64,000 nt of DNA from Vibrio zhanjiangensis (GTDB lineage: Bacteria; Pseudomonadota; Gammaproteobacteria; Enterobacterales; Vibrionaceae). A program made the translations under genes and the position numbers. Each line of letters starts with the position of its first letter. The first letter of the stretch is position 1. This document shows positions 45,091 to 55,959 of this stretch, piece by piece. The notes beneath the pieces were generated by a model. That model worked only from the letters and a program-made list of their open reading frames with translations, made no database searches and had not been told where the DNA came from. Location: positions 1 to 64,000 of the forward strand of contig NZ_BSPW01000029.1 in NCBI RefSeq assembly GCF_030161235.1, read 5' to 3'.

Positions 45091-46706
45091 TACTTACCAA
45101 GTAAAGCGTTAATCTGAGATTTATAGCCAGCAGCTTCCGCACCATAGATAACCTGGATGCCCGTATCACCAACTTTAACTAAACCTTTAGCACCAAGCTC
45201 TTTGGTCCAGTAATCGTTGTCTTTTACTTGCTCACCATCTTTTACCGTAATTCTCAAACGGGTAATACAAGCATCAACATCCACAATATTCTCTGCTCCG
45301 CCAAGTGCAGTCACCATGAGTGTTGCTTTCTCGCTATCACCAGCGCCGCCTTTTGACGCATGGTAATCTTGCTTAGAGACTACAGCAACCGCACTTCCTT
45401 TACGCCCTGGAGTCTTGATATCAAATTTCAAGATGTACCAACGGAAAACAAAGAAGTAGACAAACGCATAAGCGATACCAACTAATGGAATGTAGAACCA
45501 ATTGTTCTCTACACCTGTTAGTCCAGGAAGCATACCGAACAGAGTGAAGTCAATGAAGCCTCCACTGAACGTCATACCAACTTTTACATTCAACATGTCC
45601 ATCAACATAAATGATAGACCTGCTAGAGGGACATGAATGGCATAGTACAGCGCTGGTGACAAGAACAAGAAGGTAAATTCAATAGGCTCCGTAATACCCG
45701 TTAGAAAGGCTGTCAGAGCAACAGAGAATAGTAAGCCACCTGCCGCTTTTTTGTTTTCTTTGTCCGCTAAGGTATACATAGCGTAAGCTGCTGCTGGCAA
45801 ACCAAACATCATGAAAGGAAATTTACCTGTCATAAAGTTAGTTGACGTAAACTGAGAGAAGTCACCTGTTGCAAGAGAATTAAAGAAGATGTTTTGAGTA
45901 CCTTTAATCACTTCTCCCGCAATTTCTGCAGTACCACCAATCTCTGTTTGCCATAACGGTAAATAGAATACGTGATGCAGACCAACTGGAATCAAGGAGC
46001 GCTCAATAACACCAAAAATTAGAGATGCCACATAACCATGTCCTGCCGCCGTCATTTCACCAAGAGCAGAGCCGATAGCACCAAAGGCAGCGCCGAAAAA
46101 TGGCCAGATAAAGGTTAATACAATGCCGTAGAAAAGCGCGGCGAAGGCACTGATAATCGGTACGAAACGAGCACCGCCAAAGAAGCCTAGATAATCTGGC
46201 AACTTAACATCATGGTATTTGTTGTGAAGAACGACCGTAATAGCACCTGCGATCAAACCGCCAAAGACACCCATACTTAGAGTATTCGAAATACCTAAGA
46301 TATCGGCAAGCACACCAGGATACTCACTTCCCATCAAGACAACTGTGTTGCTGTCTACGTTTATCATGTGCGCAACGACCAAAGTCTTGGCGATGGCAAC
46401 ATTCATCACAAGATAAGAGATGAGAGCCGCCAGTGCCGCCGCACCTTTCTCTGCTCGTGCAAAACCAACAGCAATTGCCAGAGCAAACATAACAGGTAAG
46501 TTCGCAAAAACTATCCCCCCTGCTGCTGTCATTACTTGTAGGAAGCTGTTAAGTACACTTCCATCCTGAAGGGCACCTATTTGGTATGCCTCTATCATTG
46601 TTGGGTTAGTAAAACTGCCGCCGATACCCAACATTATGCCTGCTGCAGGCAATAATGCGATGGGTAGCATAATGGCTTGTGAAAGTTTACTGAAGAAACC
46701 TTTCAT
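45090..46706 (-). CDS. ptsG: PTS glucose-specific EIICB component
   Basis: 538-residue glucose phosphotransferase permease: EIIC membrane domain (about residues 1-400, 'LPIALLPAAGIMLGIGGSF', 'FLTGITEPIEFTFLFL') and C-terminal EIIB domain with the phosphorylated cysteine in 'DVDACITRLRI' (about C480). It imports and phosphorylates glucose; its EIIB is the partner that sequesters Mlc. Longer than E. coli PtsG (477) mainly through linker and loop segments, so a related hexose substrate is possible. AGGAG lies seven nt before the ATG. Confidence 0.93.
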   Translation of the reverse strand: MKGFFSKLSQAIMLPIALLPAAGIMLGIGGSFTNPTMIEAYQIGALQDGSVLNSFLQVMTAAGGIVFANLPVMFALAIAVGFARAEKGAAALAALISYLVMNVAIAKTLVVAHMINVDSNTVVLMGSEYPGVLADILGISNTLSMGVFGGLIAGAITVVLHNKYHDVKLPDYLGFFGGARFVPIISAFAALFYGIVLTFIWPFFGAAFGAIGSALGEMTAAGHGYVASLIFGVIERSLIPVGLHHVFYLPLWQTEIGGTAEIAGEVIKGTQNIFFNSLATGDFSQFTSTNFMTGKFPFMMFGLPAAAYAMYTLADKENKKAAGGLLFSVALTAFLTGITEPIEFTFLFLSPALYYAIHVPLAGLSFMLMDMLNVKVGMTFSGGFIDFTLFGMLPGLTGVENNWFYIPLVGIAYAFVYFFVFRWYILKFDIKTPGRKGSAVAVVSKQDYHASKGGAGDSEKATLMVTALGGAENIVDVDACITRLRITVKDGEQVKDNDYWTKELGAKGLVKVGDTGIQVIYGAEAAGYKSQINALLGK

Positions 46707-47128
46707 ATTTATGCTCCTGAAAAATTTTAAGAATTCTTGGGTTCTAACGGCACACCCCCGCAGCCTTAAATGTTAGCACCCATGGAAAATGTAACCACAT
46801 ATGACAGTATATTTTCCGGCTCTAAATATATATTGATGGTAAACAAACTTTCTAGCTGCTTACGAAAATAAGTTCCAAACTAATAGATAGATCACAGTCC
46901 AAAATCTAATCTCATGGCACAAATATCATGACAAGTGACTGATTTTTATTACAATTAATAATGACAGTATTAATTTTACTGTAAAAATAAAATCACACCC
47001 ATTGTTATTTTATGTAACAAAATTAGATTGGCGTTCAATACACTACACAGATTCAACAATATGGGTTAACAAGGAAAATCAGTTCAATTATCGTGATGCT
47101 TGGCAAAAGAAATTGGCTGAAAGCTCAT
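46707..47128. other. Regulatory spacer upstream of ptsG
   Basis: 422 bp, AT-rich, containing the ptsG promoter and the 3' end of ycfH. A TTTTAC-T-GTAAAA palindrome (46974-46986) is a possible regulator site, and an ATCACA half-site is near 46891. No complete CRP or Mlc consensus was recognised with confidence. Confidence 0.5.
46974..46986. promoter_or_regulatory. Palindrome upstream of ptsG, possible repressor site
   Basis: TTTTAC, central T, GTAAAA: a perfect 13-nt palindrome apart from its centre, about 270 nt upstream of the ptsG start. The AT-rich inverted half-sites are reminiscent of Mlc/NagC operators, but the spacing is shorter than the usual 23-bp element, so the protein that binds is unknown. 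Confidence 0.25.
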
Positions 47129-47917
47129 TTATTGGTCGAAACTATTTTTTCTTCTTAAAAAAAGATCGTGGAAGTTTTTGCTGGTTTTCAAACCAACTTC
47201 AGACAAAGATAAACCTTTTAACTGGGCAATATATGATGCAACTTCCACTACATAGGCAGGTTGATTCTGCTTCCCACGATGAGGAACAGGGGCCAAATAC
47301 GGAGAGTCGGTTTCTATCAACAAACAATCAAGGGGAAGCGCTTTAACCACTTCCTTTAATTCAGAGGCTTGCTTAAACGTGACTATGCCAGAGATGGATA
47401 TATAAAATCCAAGGTCTAACGCGGCCTTTGCAAAGGCAAGATCCTCCGTGAAACAATGAATCACACCTCCGCATTGCTCAGCATGACCGGAGCGTAAAAT
47501 ACTTAAAGTATCTTTTCTCGCCTGTCTAGTGTGTATAATGAGTGGTTTGTCTATATCTACAGCAAGCGCGACATGCTGCTCAAAACGTACTTTTTGTAAA
47601 TCTTTTGTCTCGGGCTGATAATGATAGTCCAAGCCTGTTTCGCCAATTGCAACAACTCTAGAATCCGAGGAAAATCTATAAAGACGCTCCAAGGAAAATT
47701 CACTTTCAACGTCAAGAGGGTGTACACCACACGAAGCATATACATTATCAAAAGGCCTAATTAGCTCCATCATATGAGGAAAAGCATCAAGGGTAACCCC
47801 TACAGAAAGTATGTCGGTAACGTTGCAAGCCTTCGCCTTTGCAATTACCTCACCAATCCCTGAATGCGTGCTGCTATAATCTAACTTATCAAGATGACAA
47901 TGCGAATCTACGAACAT
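47129..47917 (-). CDS. ycfH: TatD-family metal-dependent hydrolase YcfH
   Basis: 262-residue TIM-barrel hydrolase with the metal site opened by 'DSHCHLD', then 'GETGLDYHY', 'IHTRQARKD', 'HCFTED' and 'LIETDSPYLAP'. TatD relatives are DNA exo- or deoxyribonuclease-like enzymes; the precise substrate of this branch is not settled. It is the last gene of the yceD-ycfH block and overlaps holB by 10 nt. Confidence 0.93.
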   Translation of the reverse strand: MFVDSHCHLDKLDYSSTHSGIGEVIAKAKACNVTDILSVGVTLDAFPHMMELIRPFDNVYASCGVHPLDVESEFSLERLYRFSSDSRVVAIGETGLDYHYQPETKDLQKVRFEQHVALAVDIDKPLIIHTRQARKDTLSILRSGHAEQCGGVIHCFTEDLAFAKAALDLGFYISISGIVTFKQASELKEVVKALPLDCLLIETDSPYLAPVPHRGKQNQPAYVVEVASYIAQLKGLSLSEVGLKTSKNFHDLFLRRKNSFDQ

Positions 47918-48870
47918 ACTTCCTCATTGAATTTAATTAACCAATCCAGAATAAGCAATTCGCCATTGAGACCGGAGTGCTCTCGCAACTGATCAGTTAG
48001 CCTAGATAAACTTTCTGCCTGCCGATACAACTTCTCATAGCTTATGTTTTGGGCCAACACTTTAGAACCGGGAGTTAGATAGGGAGCATCGAGGCCAAAA
48101 TGCACCTTCTGCGCGTCAGTAAGCATATACCAGATCCATCTCAAAGAGTCTTCCTTAGCGCTTTCCAAAAGTTTAGCTAGGTAAACAAGGTCGCCCTTAT
48201 GCATTACGCAATCTAATAAACCTCGTTCTATTTGCTGATAAAACCCTTCCTGCTCTTTTTCGATAAATGACTGAATCCTCGTTGGTGCATTATCATTAAT
48301 ATGTGCGAAATAGGCAGGAATTGTTGATGTATACTGCTGAGTTAACCACTCTTGGATAACTTGAGATGACGGTTTAGGAATTTGCCATTTTTGACAACGA
48401 CTAGTTACTGTCGAAAGTAACCGCTGTGGCTGGTAGGTAACCAGAAGAAACATGCAAGTACTTGAAGGCTCTTCAAGCGTTTTTAACAAAGCATTGGTCG
48501 CAGACTCTGTCATTACCTCTGCAGGCTCAATAACAAATAATCGCTTACCAGATAACTGCGACGACTCTTGTGCTAATCGATTACAAGTTCGAATTTGATC
48601 AACACTGATAGATTTTCCCGCTTTTTCAGGATTAATTACATGATAATCAGGGTGATTGTGCGCATTCATTAATTGACAGCTGTGGCAAACACCACATGCG
48701 TCACTGACATAATTTCCACACAGAACAGCGCGACTGAATGCTGCAACCAACTCTTCAGTCGCTAAGCCAGGCTGAGAGATCAACAGAGCCGCATTTGAAA
48801 ACGTGTCATTTTCCAAACTCGATTGCCATTCACTCCAAATATCACTTAACCATGGGTGGCTAGATGTCAT
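47908..48870 (-). CDS. holB: DNA polymerase III delta-prime subunit
   Basis: Clamp-loader subunit. The four-cysteine zinc site 'DACGVCHSC' (with an earlier Cys), '[12 protein letters not shown]', the sensor region '[11 protein letters not shown]' and 'TVTSRCQKW' are typical. It is catalytically inactive, as delta-prime lacks a working Walker A. The ATG at 48870 overlaps the tmk stop by 4 nt (ATGA) and matches the E. coli N-terminus; an open frame reaches 48885. Confidence 0.95.
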   Translation of the reverse strand: MTSSHPWLSDIWSEWQSSLENDTFSNAALLISQPGLATEELVAAFSRAVLCGNYVSDACGVCHSCQLMNAHNHPDYHVINPEKAGKSISVDQIRTCNRLAQESSQLSGKRLFVIEPAEVMTESATNALLKTLEEPSSTCMFLLVTYQPQRLLSTVTSRCQKWQIPKPSSQVIQEWLTQQYTSTIPAYFAHINDNAPTRIQSFIEKEQEGFYQQIERGLLDCVMHKGDLVYLAKLLESAKEDSLRWIWYMLTDAQKVHFGLDAPYLTPGSKVLAQNISYEKLYRQAESLSRLTDQLREHSGLNGELLILDWLIKFNEEVCS

Positions 48871-49499
48871 GACTGTTTTAACCATTCGCTCAACACATTT
48901 TGTATATCAATCGCAACCGAATCGATACTTTTACCAGCATCAATGGTCACAACATTCTCTTCCGCTGCCGCTAATTCGAGGTAGCGTTTTCTGGTGCGCT
49001 CGAAAAAGCCTAAATCCATCTTCTCGATACGATCTAACGCTCCTCTGCCTCTTGCCCGTGAAAGACCTACTTGAGGGTCGATATCGAGATAAATGGTCAA
49101 ATCTGGCTTAAAATCACCGAGTGTTGTCCGCTTAAGGTCCGCTAACGTGTTCTGTGCAAGCCCACGACCTCCACCTTGATAGGCTTGAGAAGACATATCA
49201 TGCCGATCACCAACGACCCAAATTCCTGAAGCCAATGCCGGCTTAATTACATTCTCAACTAACTGAACACGAGCGGCATACATAAGCAAGAGCTCTGTCA
49301 TATCCTGTAACTTCTCACCTTCATGTTCTTGCTTAACCAAAGTGCGCAACTGCTCCGCTAATGCTGTCCCACCTGGCTCACGCGTAGTTTGAATACACTC
49401 TACACCCGCATTCTTAAGAGTGGCTAATACCGCTTTAATCGCAGTACTTTTGCCCGCGCCTTCTAGACCTTCGATAACAATGAACTTTGCGTTTCTCAT
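48867..49499 (-). CDS. tmk: Thymidylate kinase
   Basis: 210-residue kinase making dTDP from dTMP. '[14 protein letters not shown]' is the P-loop, 'TREPGGT' and '[17 protein letters not shown]' the substrate-binding motifs. It overlaps mltG upstream and holB downstream by 4 nt each. Confidence 0.97.
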   Translation of the reverse strand: MRNAKFIVIEGLEGAGKSTAIKAVLATLKNAGVECIQTTREPGGTALAEQLRTLVKQEHEGEKLQDMTELLLMYAARVQLVENVIKPALASGIWVVGDRHDMSSQAYQGGGRGLAQNTLADLKRTTLGDFKPDLTIYLDIDPQVGLSRARGRGALDRIEKMDLGFFERTRKRYLELAAAEENVVTIDAGKSIDSVAIDIQNVLSEWLKQS

Positions 49500-50512
49500 T
49501 TATTACTTCTTAATTGTTTTAAATAGGATCGAACGGCTCGATTGTGTTCGGATAACGTTTTTGAAAATACATGTCCACCATCACCGCTGGCGACAAAATA
49601 GAGGTAGTCACTATTCTCCGGGTTGAGTGCAGCGTTAATGGATGCTTCACCGGGCATAGCAATTGGCGTAGGTGGCAAACCGAAAATGGTATAAGTGTTA
49701 TACGGTGTTGGCGTTCGAAGATCTTTCTTGCGAATATTACCATTGTATTTATCTCCCATACCATATATAACCGTGGGATCAGTCTGCAATCGCATCCGCT
49801 TGTTAAGTCGGTTGACGAACACGGCTGAAATCCGCTTTCGTTCTGACTCTACTGCCGTTTCTTTTTCGATAATAGAAGCTAAAATCAGAGCATCATAAGG
49901 AGAACGAATTGGAAGGTTTGCTTGGCGCTTAGACCATTGCTCATCAAGAACTTGTTGCAATTTTGCCGCTGCGCGACGCAATATATCAAGATCAGAGGTG
50001 CCAAGGGTATAATGATAGGTTTCTGCTAGCAATAAGCCTTCTACTTTCTGCTTCTTAAGTCCTATGCTCTCAGCTATTTGTGCTTCTGTCAGCTTGTTCG
50101 CTTTATGTTCAAGATATGGCGCTTGTTGCAAGGATTCAAGCCATTCGGAAAATGTTGAACCTTCAACAAAGGTAATGGCAAACTGATGCTCTTTACCGGC
50201 TTGAAACAATTCCAATGCCTGCTTCAGGGTCATTTGAGGAGTTAAAAGATAGGTACCTGCTTTGACCTCAATCATTTGAGGATAAAATCGATGTAATAGA
50301 GGAGTAAAACTATCTGATTTGATCAGCTGCTTTTTTATCAACCCAGCTAATACTCGTTTAAAACTATCACCGGATGTAATTGTATATACTTGCTCTTTAT
50401 CTAACGCCAACGTCTGATTGACGTATTTCTCAACATGTTGAGCAATGTAAAAATAACCCGCCATCAACAACAATATAACGCATACCAAAGACAAAGTGAT
50501 TTTCTTTATCAC
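49496..50512 (-). CDS. mltG: Endolytic murein transglycosylase MltG
   Basis: 338-residue inner-membrane lytic transglycosylase that ends nascent peptidoglycan strands. N-terminal anchor (about 5-25), LysM-like region, then the catalytic segment with Glu in '[14 protein letters not shown]' and '[13 protein letters not shown]'. Four-nt overlaps with pabC and tmk show tight coupling. Confidence 0.95.
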   Translation of the reverse strand: MIKKITLSLVCVILLLMAGYFYIAQHVEKYVNQTLALDKEQVYTITSGDSFKRVLAGLIKKQLIKSDSFTPLLHRFYPQMIEVKAGTYLLTPQMTLKQALELFQAGKEHQFAITFVEGSTFSEWLESLQQAPYLEHKANKLTEAQIAESIGLKKQKVEGLLLAETYHYTLGTSDLDILRRAAAKLQQVLDEQWSKRQANLPIRSPYDALILASIIEKETAVESERKRISAVFVNRLNKRMRLQTDPTVIYGMGDKYNGNIRKKDLRTPTPYNTYTIFGLPPTPIAMPGEASINAALNPENSDYLYFVASGDGGHVFSKTLSEHNRAVRSYLKQLRSNK

Positions 50513-51312
50513 AGGTTTATCATCTCCTGAATTTGTTTTGTAATCGGGCCCTTAACATAAGTTTGAGTACCAACAGCCGTTATCGGCGCCACACCTAGGA
50601 GCGAGTTTGATACAAAGACTTCTTCCGCGTTATAAAGCTGTTGCAGATCATAATGACCAACTTGAACATCGAGCCTTCCTTTGGAGGTAAGCTCAAAAAT
50701 AACGCGTTGCATAACACCCTTTACACCTGCATAAGAAAGATTTGGCGTGTAGATAATACCTTCCTTCACCCAAAAAATATTCGCCACCGTAGTTTCGATG
50801 ACATTGCCATTGATATCAAGCACGATTCCATCAGAAAAGCCCTTTTCATCCATTTCACCTTTTAGTAAAACCTGTTCAAGCCGGTTATTGTGCTTATGGC
50901 CAGCTAGCATCGGATTAAGGCCAAGGCGTAAGGAGCAGATACCCAGACTAAGCCCATCTGTAGACCACTTATTGTAATGTTCAGGGTAATCAAAAGCACT
51001 TATGGTAATGTTCATCTTTGCTATATGGTTAGGGCTGTATCCACGGCCACCTTCACCTCGACTAACGTGAAGCTTAAGGCCGGATTTAGCGCTTTGGATA
51101 CTCGCTTTGTCTAACCAGTTTTCGACTTGTAACCAATCAGGCGAAGGGATTTTGAGTAGATCCAAACACGATTGCATCCTTTCTTTATGCATATCCCAAT
51201 ATTGTACCGAACCTTTTTTGACCAGCATGGTGGTAAAGCAACCGTCCCCATACTGAAACGAACGATCACTTAACGAGATAGTCTCTGCGAGTTGTCCATT
51301 GAGCCAATACAT
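50509..51312 (-). CDS. pabC: Aminodeoxychorismate lyase
   Basis: PLP-fold enzyme that makes 4-aminobenzoate for folate. 'SDRSFQYGDGCFTTM' and the conserved 'LKLHVSRGEGGRGY' are visible, with the later 'ATVANIFWVKEG' strand. The ATG at 51312 (MYWLNG) is chosen by GGAAG upstream and by similarity to E. coli PabC (MFLING); the frame stays open to 51372. 267 aa. Confidence 0.94.
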   Translation of the reverse strand: MYWLNGQLAETISLSDRSFQYGDGCFTTMLVKKGSVQYWDMHKERMQSCLDLLKIPSPDWLQVENWLDKASIQSAKSGLKLHVSRGEGGRGYSPNHIAKMNITISAFDYPEHYNKWSTDGLSLGICSLRLGLNPMLAGHKHNNRLEQVLLKGEMDEKGFSDGIVLDINGNVIETTVANIFWVKEGIIYTPNLSYAGVKGVMQRVIFELTSKGRLDVQVGHYDLQQLYNAEEVFVSNSLLGVAPITAVGTQTYVKGPITKQIQEMINL

Positions 51313-51334
51313 ATCATCTTCCACATATATAAAG

Positions 51335-51366
51335 AAACGGCCTAATGCCTGTGCATTAAGCCGTTT
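51335..51366 (-). terminator. Attenuator-like hairpin between fabF and pabC
   Basis: AAACGGC/GCCGTTT plus TAATGC/GCATTA with one mismatch and a CTGT loop, in the short fabF-pabC gap. The T-tract on the minus strand is only CTTT, so it probably lowers rather than stops transcription into pabC. Confidence 0.55.
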
Positions 51367-51390
51367 TATCATAAATTACTTGCTAACTCT

Positions 51391-52635
51391 TTAGATTTTT
51401 TTAAACACCAAAGAGCCATTCGTGCCACCAAATCCGAATGAGTTACAAATAGCGTACTCTGAATTGATTGGCTTTGCCGTATGTGGGACAAGATCGATAT
51501 CTTCTAGACCTTCGTCACAGTTATCTAAGTTGATAGTTGGTGGGACCCTCTGATCAACCAGAGCCATAATCGTAATGATGGCTTCAACAGAGCCTGCAGC
51601 ACCTAAAAGATGGCCAGTCATGGACTTGGTAGAAGATACTTTTACTTGCTTGATGCCTTCCTCACCGAGCGCACGCCGAATACCTTTTGCTTCCGCAACG
51701 TCTCCTGCTGGAGTCGACGTTCCATGAGCATTTACGTATCCAACTTGTGTGCCCGTAATGCCCGCATCACGCATTGCCGCTTCCATTGCCAAGGCACCAC
51801 CAGAGCCATCCTCACTAGGAGATGTCATGTGGTAAGCGTCACCAGACATACCGAAGCCAACAAGCTCCGCGTAAATCTTTGCACCTCGAGCCTTTGCGTG
51901 CTCATATTCTTCCAAAACGATAACACCAGCGCCATCACCTAGAACAAAGCCATCACGGTCTTTATCCCAAGGCCTTGACGCTTTATGCGGCTCATCATTA
52001 CGAGTAGAAAGTGCTTTAGCTGCACCAAATCCAGCCATCCCGAGAGGCGTAGAGGCTTTTTCAGCACCACCAGCAACCATAGCATCGGCATCACCGTAAG
52101 CAATCATACGGGCTGCATGACCAATATTGTGCAGACCAGTTGTACACGCTGTAGAGATGGCAATATTCGGTCCACGAAGACCGCGCATAATAGAGAGATT
52201 TCCAGCGACCATATTCACTATGGTTGAAGGAACAAAAAATGGACTCACTTTCCGTGGTCCCTTTTCAACCAAAGCGGTATGACCTGCTTCTATAAGGTCT
52301 AGACCACCGATGCCAGAGCCTATAGCTACACCAACGCGCGCTGCGTTCTCGTGATTAATTTCTAAGCCTGAGTCATCAATAGCTTGAATACCTGCTGCGA
52401 TGCCGTATTGGATAAATAAATCCATTTTACGCGCATCTTTTTTTGACATGTATTCTGTGCAATCAAAATCTTTCACTAAGCCCGCAAAGCGAGTAGAAAA
52501 GTTTTCCGTGTCAAAATGCTCGATATTTACGATACCACTTTGACCTTCTAGCAGGGCTTTCCAGGATGATTCTACAGTGTTGCCGACCGGTGACAACATA
52601 CCCATGCCAGTGACAACAACACGACGCTTGGACAC
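51391..52635 (-). CDS. fabF: Beta-ketoacyl-ACP synthase II
   Basis: 414-residue condensing enzyme for fatty-acid elongation and the thermal control of cis-vaccenate. Catalytic Cys in '[10 protein letters not shown]', His in '[11 protein letters not shown]' and second His in '[10 protein letters not shown]'. Follows acpP as in E. coli. Confidence 0.97.
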   Translation of the reverse strand: MSKRRVVVTGMGMLSPVGNTVESSWKALLEGQSGIVNIEHFDTENFSTRFAGLVKDFDCTEYMSKKDARKMDLFIQYGIAAGIQAIDDSGLEINHENAARVGVAIGSGIGGLDLIEAGHTALVEKGPRKVSPFFVPSTIVNMVAGNLSIMRGLRGPNIAISTACTTGLHNIGHAARMIAYGDADAMVAGGAEKASTPLGMAGFGAAKALSTRNDEPHKASRPWDKDRDGFVLGDGAGVIVLEEYEHAKARGAKIYAELVGFGMSGDAYHMTSPSEDGSGGALAMEAAMRDAGITGTQVGYVNAHGTSTPAGDVAEAKGIRRALGEEGIKQVKVSSTKSMTGHLLGAAGSVEAIITIMALVDQRVPPTINLDNCDEGLEDIDLVPHTAKPINSEYAICNSFGFGGTNGSLVFKKI

Positions 52636-52697
52636 GATTTTATTCTCCGGAATTGATGTGATTCTATGAAAAGGTATAGAAGAGTTAAAAAGAACAC

Positions 52698-52717
52698 AGG
52701 CGGCCAGAAGGCCGCCT
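52698..52717 (-). terminator. GC-rich hairpin between acpP and fabF
   Basis: AGGCGGCC (52698-52705) pairs perfectly with GGCCGCCT (52710-52717), loop AGAA. On the minus strand a T-run follows after a short spacer, so it likely gives partial termination after the highly expressed acpP. Confidence 0.75.
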
Positions 52718-52727
52718 GGGAGAGATA

Positions 52728-52961
52728 TTACTGAGCGCTGTTTACGTAGTCGATTGCAGCTTGAACAGTTGTGATCTTCTCAGCTTCTTCGTCTGGAATC
52801 TCAGTGTCAAATTCTTCTTCTAGAGCCATTACTAGTTCAACAGTGTCTAGAGAATCAGCACCTAGATCGTCAACGAAGGAAGCTTCATTTTTTACTTCTG
52901 CTTCATCTACACCTAGCTGTTCAACAATGATTTTCTTTACGCGTTCTTCGATGTTGCTCAT
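52728..52961 (-). CDS. acpP: Acyl carrier protein
   Basis: 77-residue acidic carrier with the phosphopantetheine serine in '[10 protein letters not shown]'. It is preceded by a 231-bp gap that likely holds its own promoter and followed by a hairpin, consistent with its high level relative to neighbouring fab genes. Confidence 0.98.
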
Positions 52962-53192
52962 TTTTCTTTTCCTTTACAGATTTCGCTCAATGCGATGGTT
53001 CCGTAGTTTATTCGAACTATTGAAAGTTGCAAGGGGGTACTTGCTGGTCAAACCACAAATTTAGCGATTTTTACCGAAATTCAATACATTTTTGACTTAT
53101 ATCATGCACAAATCTTGCGCATATGGACGCTGATCATCACAAACTATAGGCTATTTTATAACAGTAAATAACCCACTTCGTTCAAGTTAGCA

Positions 53193-53930
53193 TCAAACCA
53201 TGTACATGCCACCATTAACGTGCAAAGTTTCACCCGTAATGTACCCAGCTTCTGGTGAAGCAAGAAACACAACTGCTGAAGCGATTTCACTTGGTTCGCC
53301 AAGACGACCTGCTGGAACATTAGATAAAGTCGTCGCTCTCTGCTCTTCGTTCAGTGCTTTGGTCATATCCGTTTCGATAAAACCGGGAGCAACCGTATTT
53401 ACTGTCACACCACGAGAAGCAACCTCACGAGCCATAGATTTGGTAAAACCTATTACACCCGCCTTCGCTGCGGCATAATTGGCTTGACCTGCATTACCCA
53501 TGGTACCAACAACTGAACCAACATTGATAATGCGACCTGAACGCTTTTTCATCATACCGCGAAGCACTGCTTTAGACATACGATAAATAGGCGTTAAGTT
53601 CGTTTCGATGATGTCATTCCACTCGTCATCCTTCATGCGCATCAGCAAGTTATCACGAGTGATACCAGCATTGTTCACTAAAATATCGATCGCGCCAAAC
53701 TCATCGTTAATATTTTTTAAAGTTGCTTCAATTGATTCGATATCCGTCACGTTTAGGGTCAATCCTTTACCCTTATCCGCTAGGTAATCACTAATTGCTG
53801 CAGCACCACCTTCGGAAGTCGCTGTACCAATAACTGTCGCGCCTCTCTCGGCCAAAAGTTCAGCAATAGCACGACCGATGCCACGGCTCGCGCCAGTCAC
53901 CAAAGCAACTTTGCCTTCAAGATTCATCAT
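53193..53930 (-). CDS. fabG: 3-Oxoacyl-ACP reductase
   Basis: NADPH-dependent short-chain reductase, 245 aa. 'VTGASRGIGRAIAE' cofactor site, 'NNAGITRDNL', catalytic 'NYAAAKAG' and 'PGFIETDMT'. Two adjacent ATGs; GAGG lies ten nt before the first. Starts 20 nt after fabD. Confidence 0.97.
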   Translation of the reverse strand: MMNLEGKVALVTGASRGIGRAIAELLAERGATVIGTATSEGGAAAISDYLADKGKGLTLNVTDIESIEATLKNINDEFGAIDILVNNAGITRDNLLMRMKDDEWNDIIETNLTPIYRMSKAVLRGMMKKRSGRIINVGSVVGTMGNAGQANYAAAKAGVIGFTKSMAREVASRGVTVNTVAPGFIETDMTKALNEEQRATTLSNVPAGRLGEPSEIASAVVFLASPEAGYITGETLHVNGGMYMV

Positions 53931-53950
53931 ATGTGTTATTCCTCAATAAT

Positions 53951-54874
53951 TTATTTAGCCGTCTCAAACGATGCTACGTCATTCACTGCACAGCCACCAA
54001 GTGTCTTAACGATACGCTTAGTCAAGCCGGTTAACACCTTGCCAGGGCCAAGTTCAAATAGTTTTTCGACCCCTTGCTCACTCATAAGCTGAACGGTTTC
54101 CGTCCAACGAACAGGGCTGTACAACTGACGAACTAACGCATCTTTGATTTTCTCTGGATCCGTTTCAGCAACCACGTCGACATTATTAATGACAGGCAGC
54201 TGAGGGGCATTAAACTCTGTGTCTTTCAGCGCAATTGCCAGTTTATCTGCGGCGGGCTTCATCAGCGCACAGTGAGAAGGCACTGAGACTGGTAAAGGAA
54301 GCGCTCGTTTCGCTCCTGCTTCCTTACACAAAATGCCGGCGCGCTCAACCGCATCTTTGCTACCAGCGATAACCACTTGCCCAGGAGAATTGAAGTTAAC
54401 AGGGGAGACTACTTCTCCTTGAGCCGCTTCTTCACACGCCTTAGCTATAGATGCATCATCAAGACCTATAATTGCGTACATCGCGCCTGTGCCAGCCGGA
54501 ACGGCTTCTTGCATAAGCTGTCCACGTAACTCAACCAGCTTGATCGCCTGTTTAAAATCAATCACACCTGCACAAACTAAAGCAGAATATTCACCAAGAC
54601 TGTGGCCTGCAATAGTGCTTGGTTGATCCAAACCTAATTCTTGCCATACTCTCCAAATAGCTACTGAAGACGCCAATAAGGCCGGTTGAGTACGAAAAGT
54701 TTGATTTAAATCTTCAGCAGGACCATTTTGAATCAACGCCCAAAGATCATAGCCCAAAGCCTCAGATGCTTCTGAAAATGTACTTTTTATTACATCATAC
54801 TGCTCACCAAGTTCAGCCAGCATACCAACAGATTGCGAACCTTGACCCGGAAATACGATAGCAAAATTGCTCAT
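53951..54874 (-). CDS. fabD: Malonyl-CoA--ACP transacylase
   Basis: 307-residue transacylase loading malonate onto ACP. Nucleophile in 'GHSLGEYSAL', substrate Arg region 'QLMQEAVP', and 'PVSVPSHC' with the partner His. The ATG at 54874 has AAGG upstream; the frame extends nine codons further back but without SD. Confidence 0.96.
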   Translation of the reverse strand: MSNFAIVFPGQGSQSVGMLAELGEQYDVIKSTFSEASEALGYDLWALIQNGPAEDLNQTFRTQPALLASSVAIWRVWQELGLDQPSTIAGHSLGEYSALVCAGVIDFKQAIKLVELRGQLMQEAVPAGTGAMYAIIGLDDASIAKACEEAAQGEVVSPVNFNSPGQVVIAGSKDAVERAGILCKEAGAKRALPLPVSVPSHCALMKPAADKLAIALKDTEFNAPQLPVINNVDVVAETDPEKIKDALVRQLYSPVRWTETVQLMSEQGVEKLFELGPGKVLTGLTKRIVKTLGGCAVNDVASFETAK

Positions 54875-55003
54875 TTTATTTACCTTAAAATAAAGTAACA
54901 AATAAACGATGCTTACTCTAGAATCTACCTCTCAGATCACATCACTTAGGATCGATCAAAAGGGAGAATCTAGACATCAAAAATTTAAAAATTTACGCTA
55001 GTT

Positions 55004-55954
55004 TTAGAACTTAACGAGCGCAGATCCCCAAGTAAAACCGCCACCAAACGCTTCAAGTAAGAGCGTTTGACCTCGTTGAATACGACCATCACGCACTGCT
55101 TCATCAAGCGCTGTTGGAACCGTTGCTGCGGAGGTATTACCATGCTTATCAAGCGTTATAACAACTTGATCAAGAGACATTGACAGCTTTTTAGCCGTCG
55201 CAGAGATAATACGATAGTTGGCTTGGTGAGGTACCAGCCAGTCTAGCTCAGATTTATGCATATTGTTGGCAGCAAGAGTATCTTTTACCAATTTCGAGAG
55301 TTGTGTGACCGCAACTTTAAAAACCTCGTTTCCGGCCATATGCAGCCATTTGTCCGCATCTTTACCACGCTCAGGGACTTCGAGACTCAATAGCTCGCCA
55401 AAACGACCATCGGAATAAACGTGAGTCGAAAGAATTCCTGGTTCATCACTCGCGCCTACAACGACAGCACCAGCCCCATCACCAAACAAAATAATGGTTG
55501 AACGATCGGTTGGGTCACATGTTTTAGACAAAGCATCTGAGCCTATCACTAAAACATTTTTGCACATGCCTGTTTTGATGTGCTGGTCGGCCACAGAAAG
55601 CGCATAGATAAAACCAGAGCAAGCCGCGGCAATATCAAATGCTGGGCAATTGGAATTTCCCAGTTTAGCTTGAACCTGACAGGCTGAAGATGGAAACGTA
55701 TGGCTACCACTCGTCGTTGCGACTATGATAAGGTCAATTTCATCAGCTTTAATTCCTGCCATTTCAATCGCGTTCTGTGCTGCAATAGCTCCCATATCTG
55801 CAACCGTTTCATCGTCAGCAGAAATGCGCCTCTCCCGTATCCCCGTACGAGTTACGATCCACTCATCACTTGTCTCTACCATTTTCTCTAAATCTGCGTT
55901 AGAACGCACCTGAGATGGCAGGTAGCTGCCAGTACCTAAAATTTTGCTGTACAT
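55004..55954 (-). CDS. fabH: Beta-ketoacyl-ACP synthase III
   Basis: 316-residue initiating condensing enzyme using acetyl-CoA. Catalytic Cys in 'AAACSGFIY', His in '[10 protein letters not shown]' and Asn in '[12 protein letters not shown]'. It follows plsX by 5 nt; the 129-nt gap before fabD may hold a promoter. Confidence 0.97.
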   Translation of the reverse strand: MYSKILGTGSYLPSQVRSNADLEKMVETSDEWIVTRTGIRERRISADDETVADMGAIAAQNAIEMAGIKADEIDLIIVATTSGSHTFPSSACQVQAKLGNSNCPAFDIAAACSGFIYALSVADQHIKTGMCKNVLVIGSDALSKTCDPTDRSTIILFGDGAGAVVVGASDEPGILSTHVYSDGRFGELLSLEVPERGKDADKWLHMAGNEVFKVAVTQLSKLVKDTLAANNMHKSELDWLVPHQANYRIISATAKKLSMSLDQVVITLDKHGNTSAATVPTALDEAVRDGRIQRGQTLLLEAFGGGFTWGSALVKF

Positions 55955-55959
55955 GAAGA

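Noticed and set aside
47002..47346. 114-codon plus-strand frame over the 3' end of ycfH
   Set aside because: Mostly antisense to ycfH and without SD or domain.
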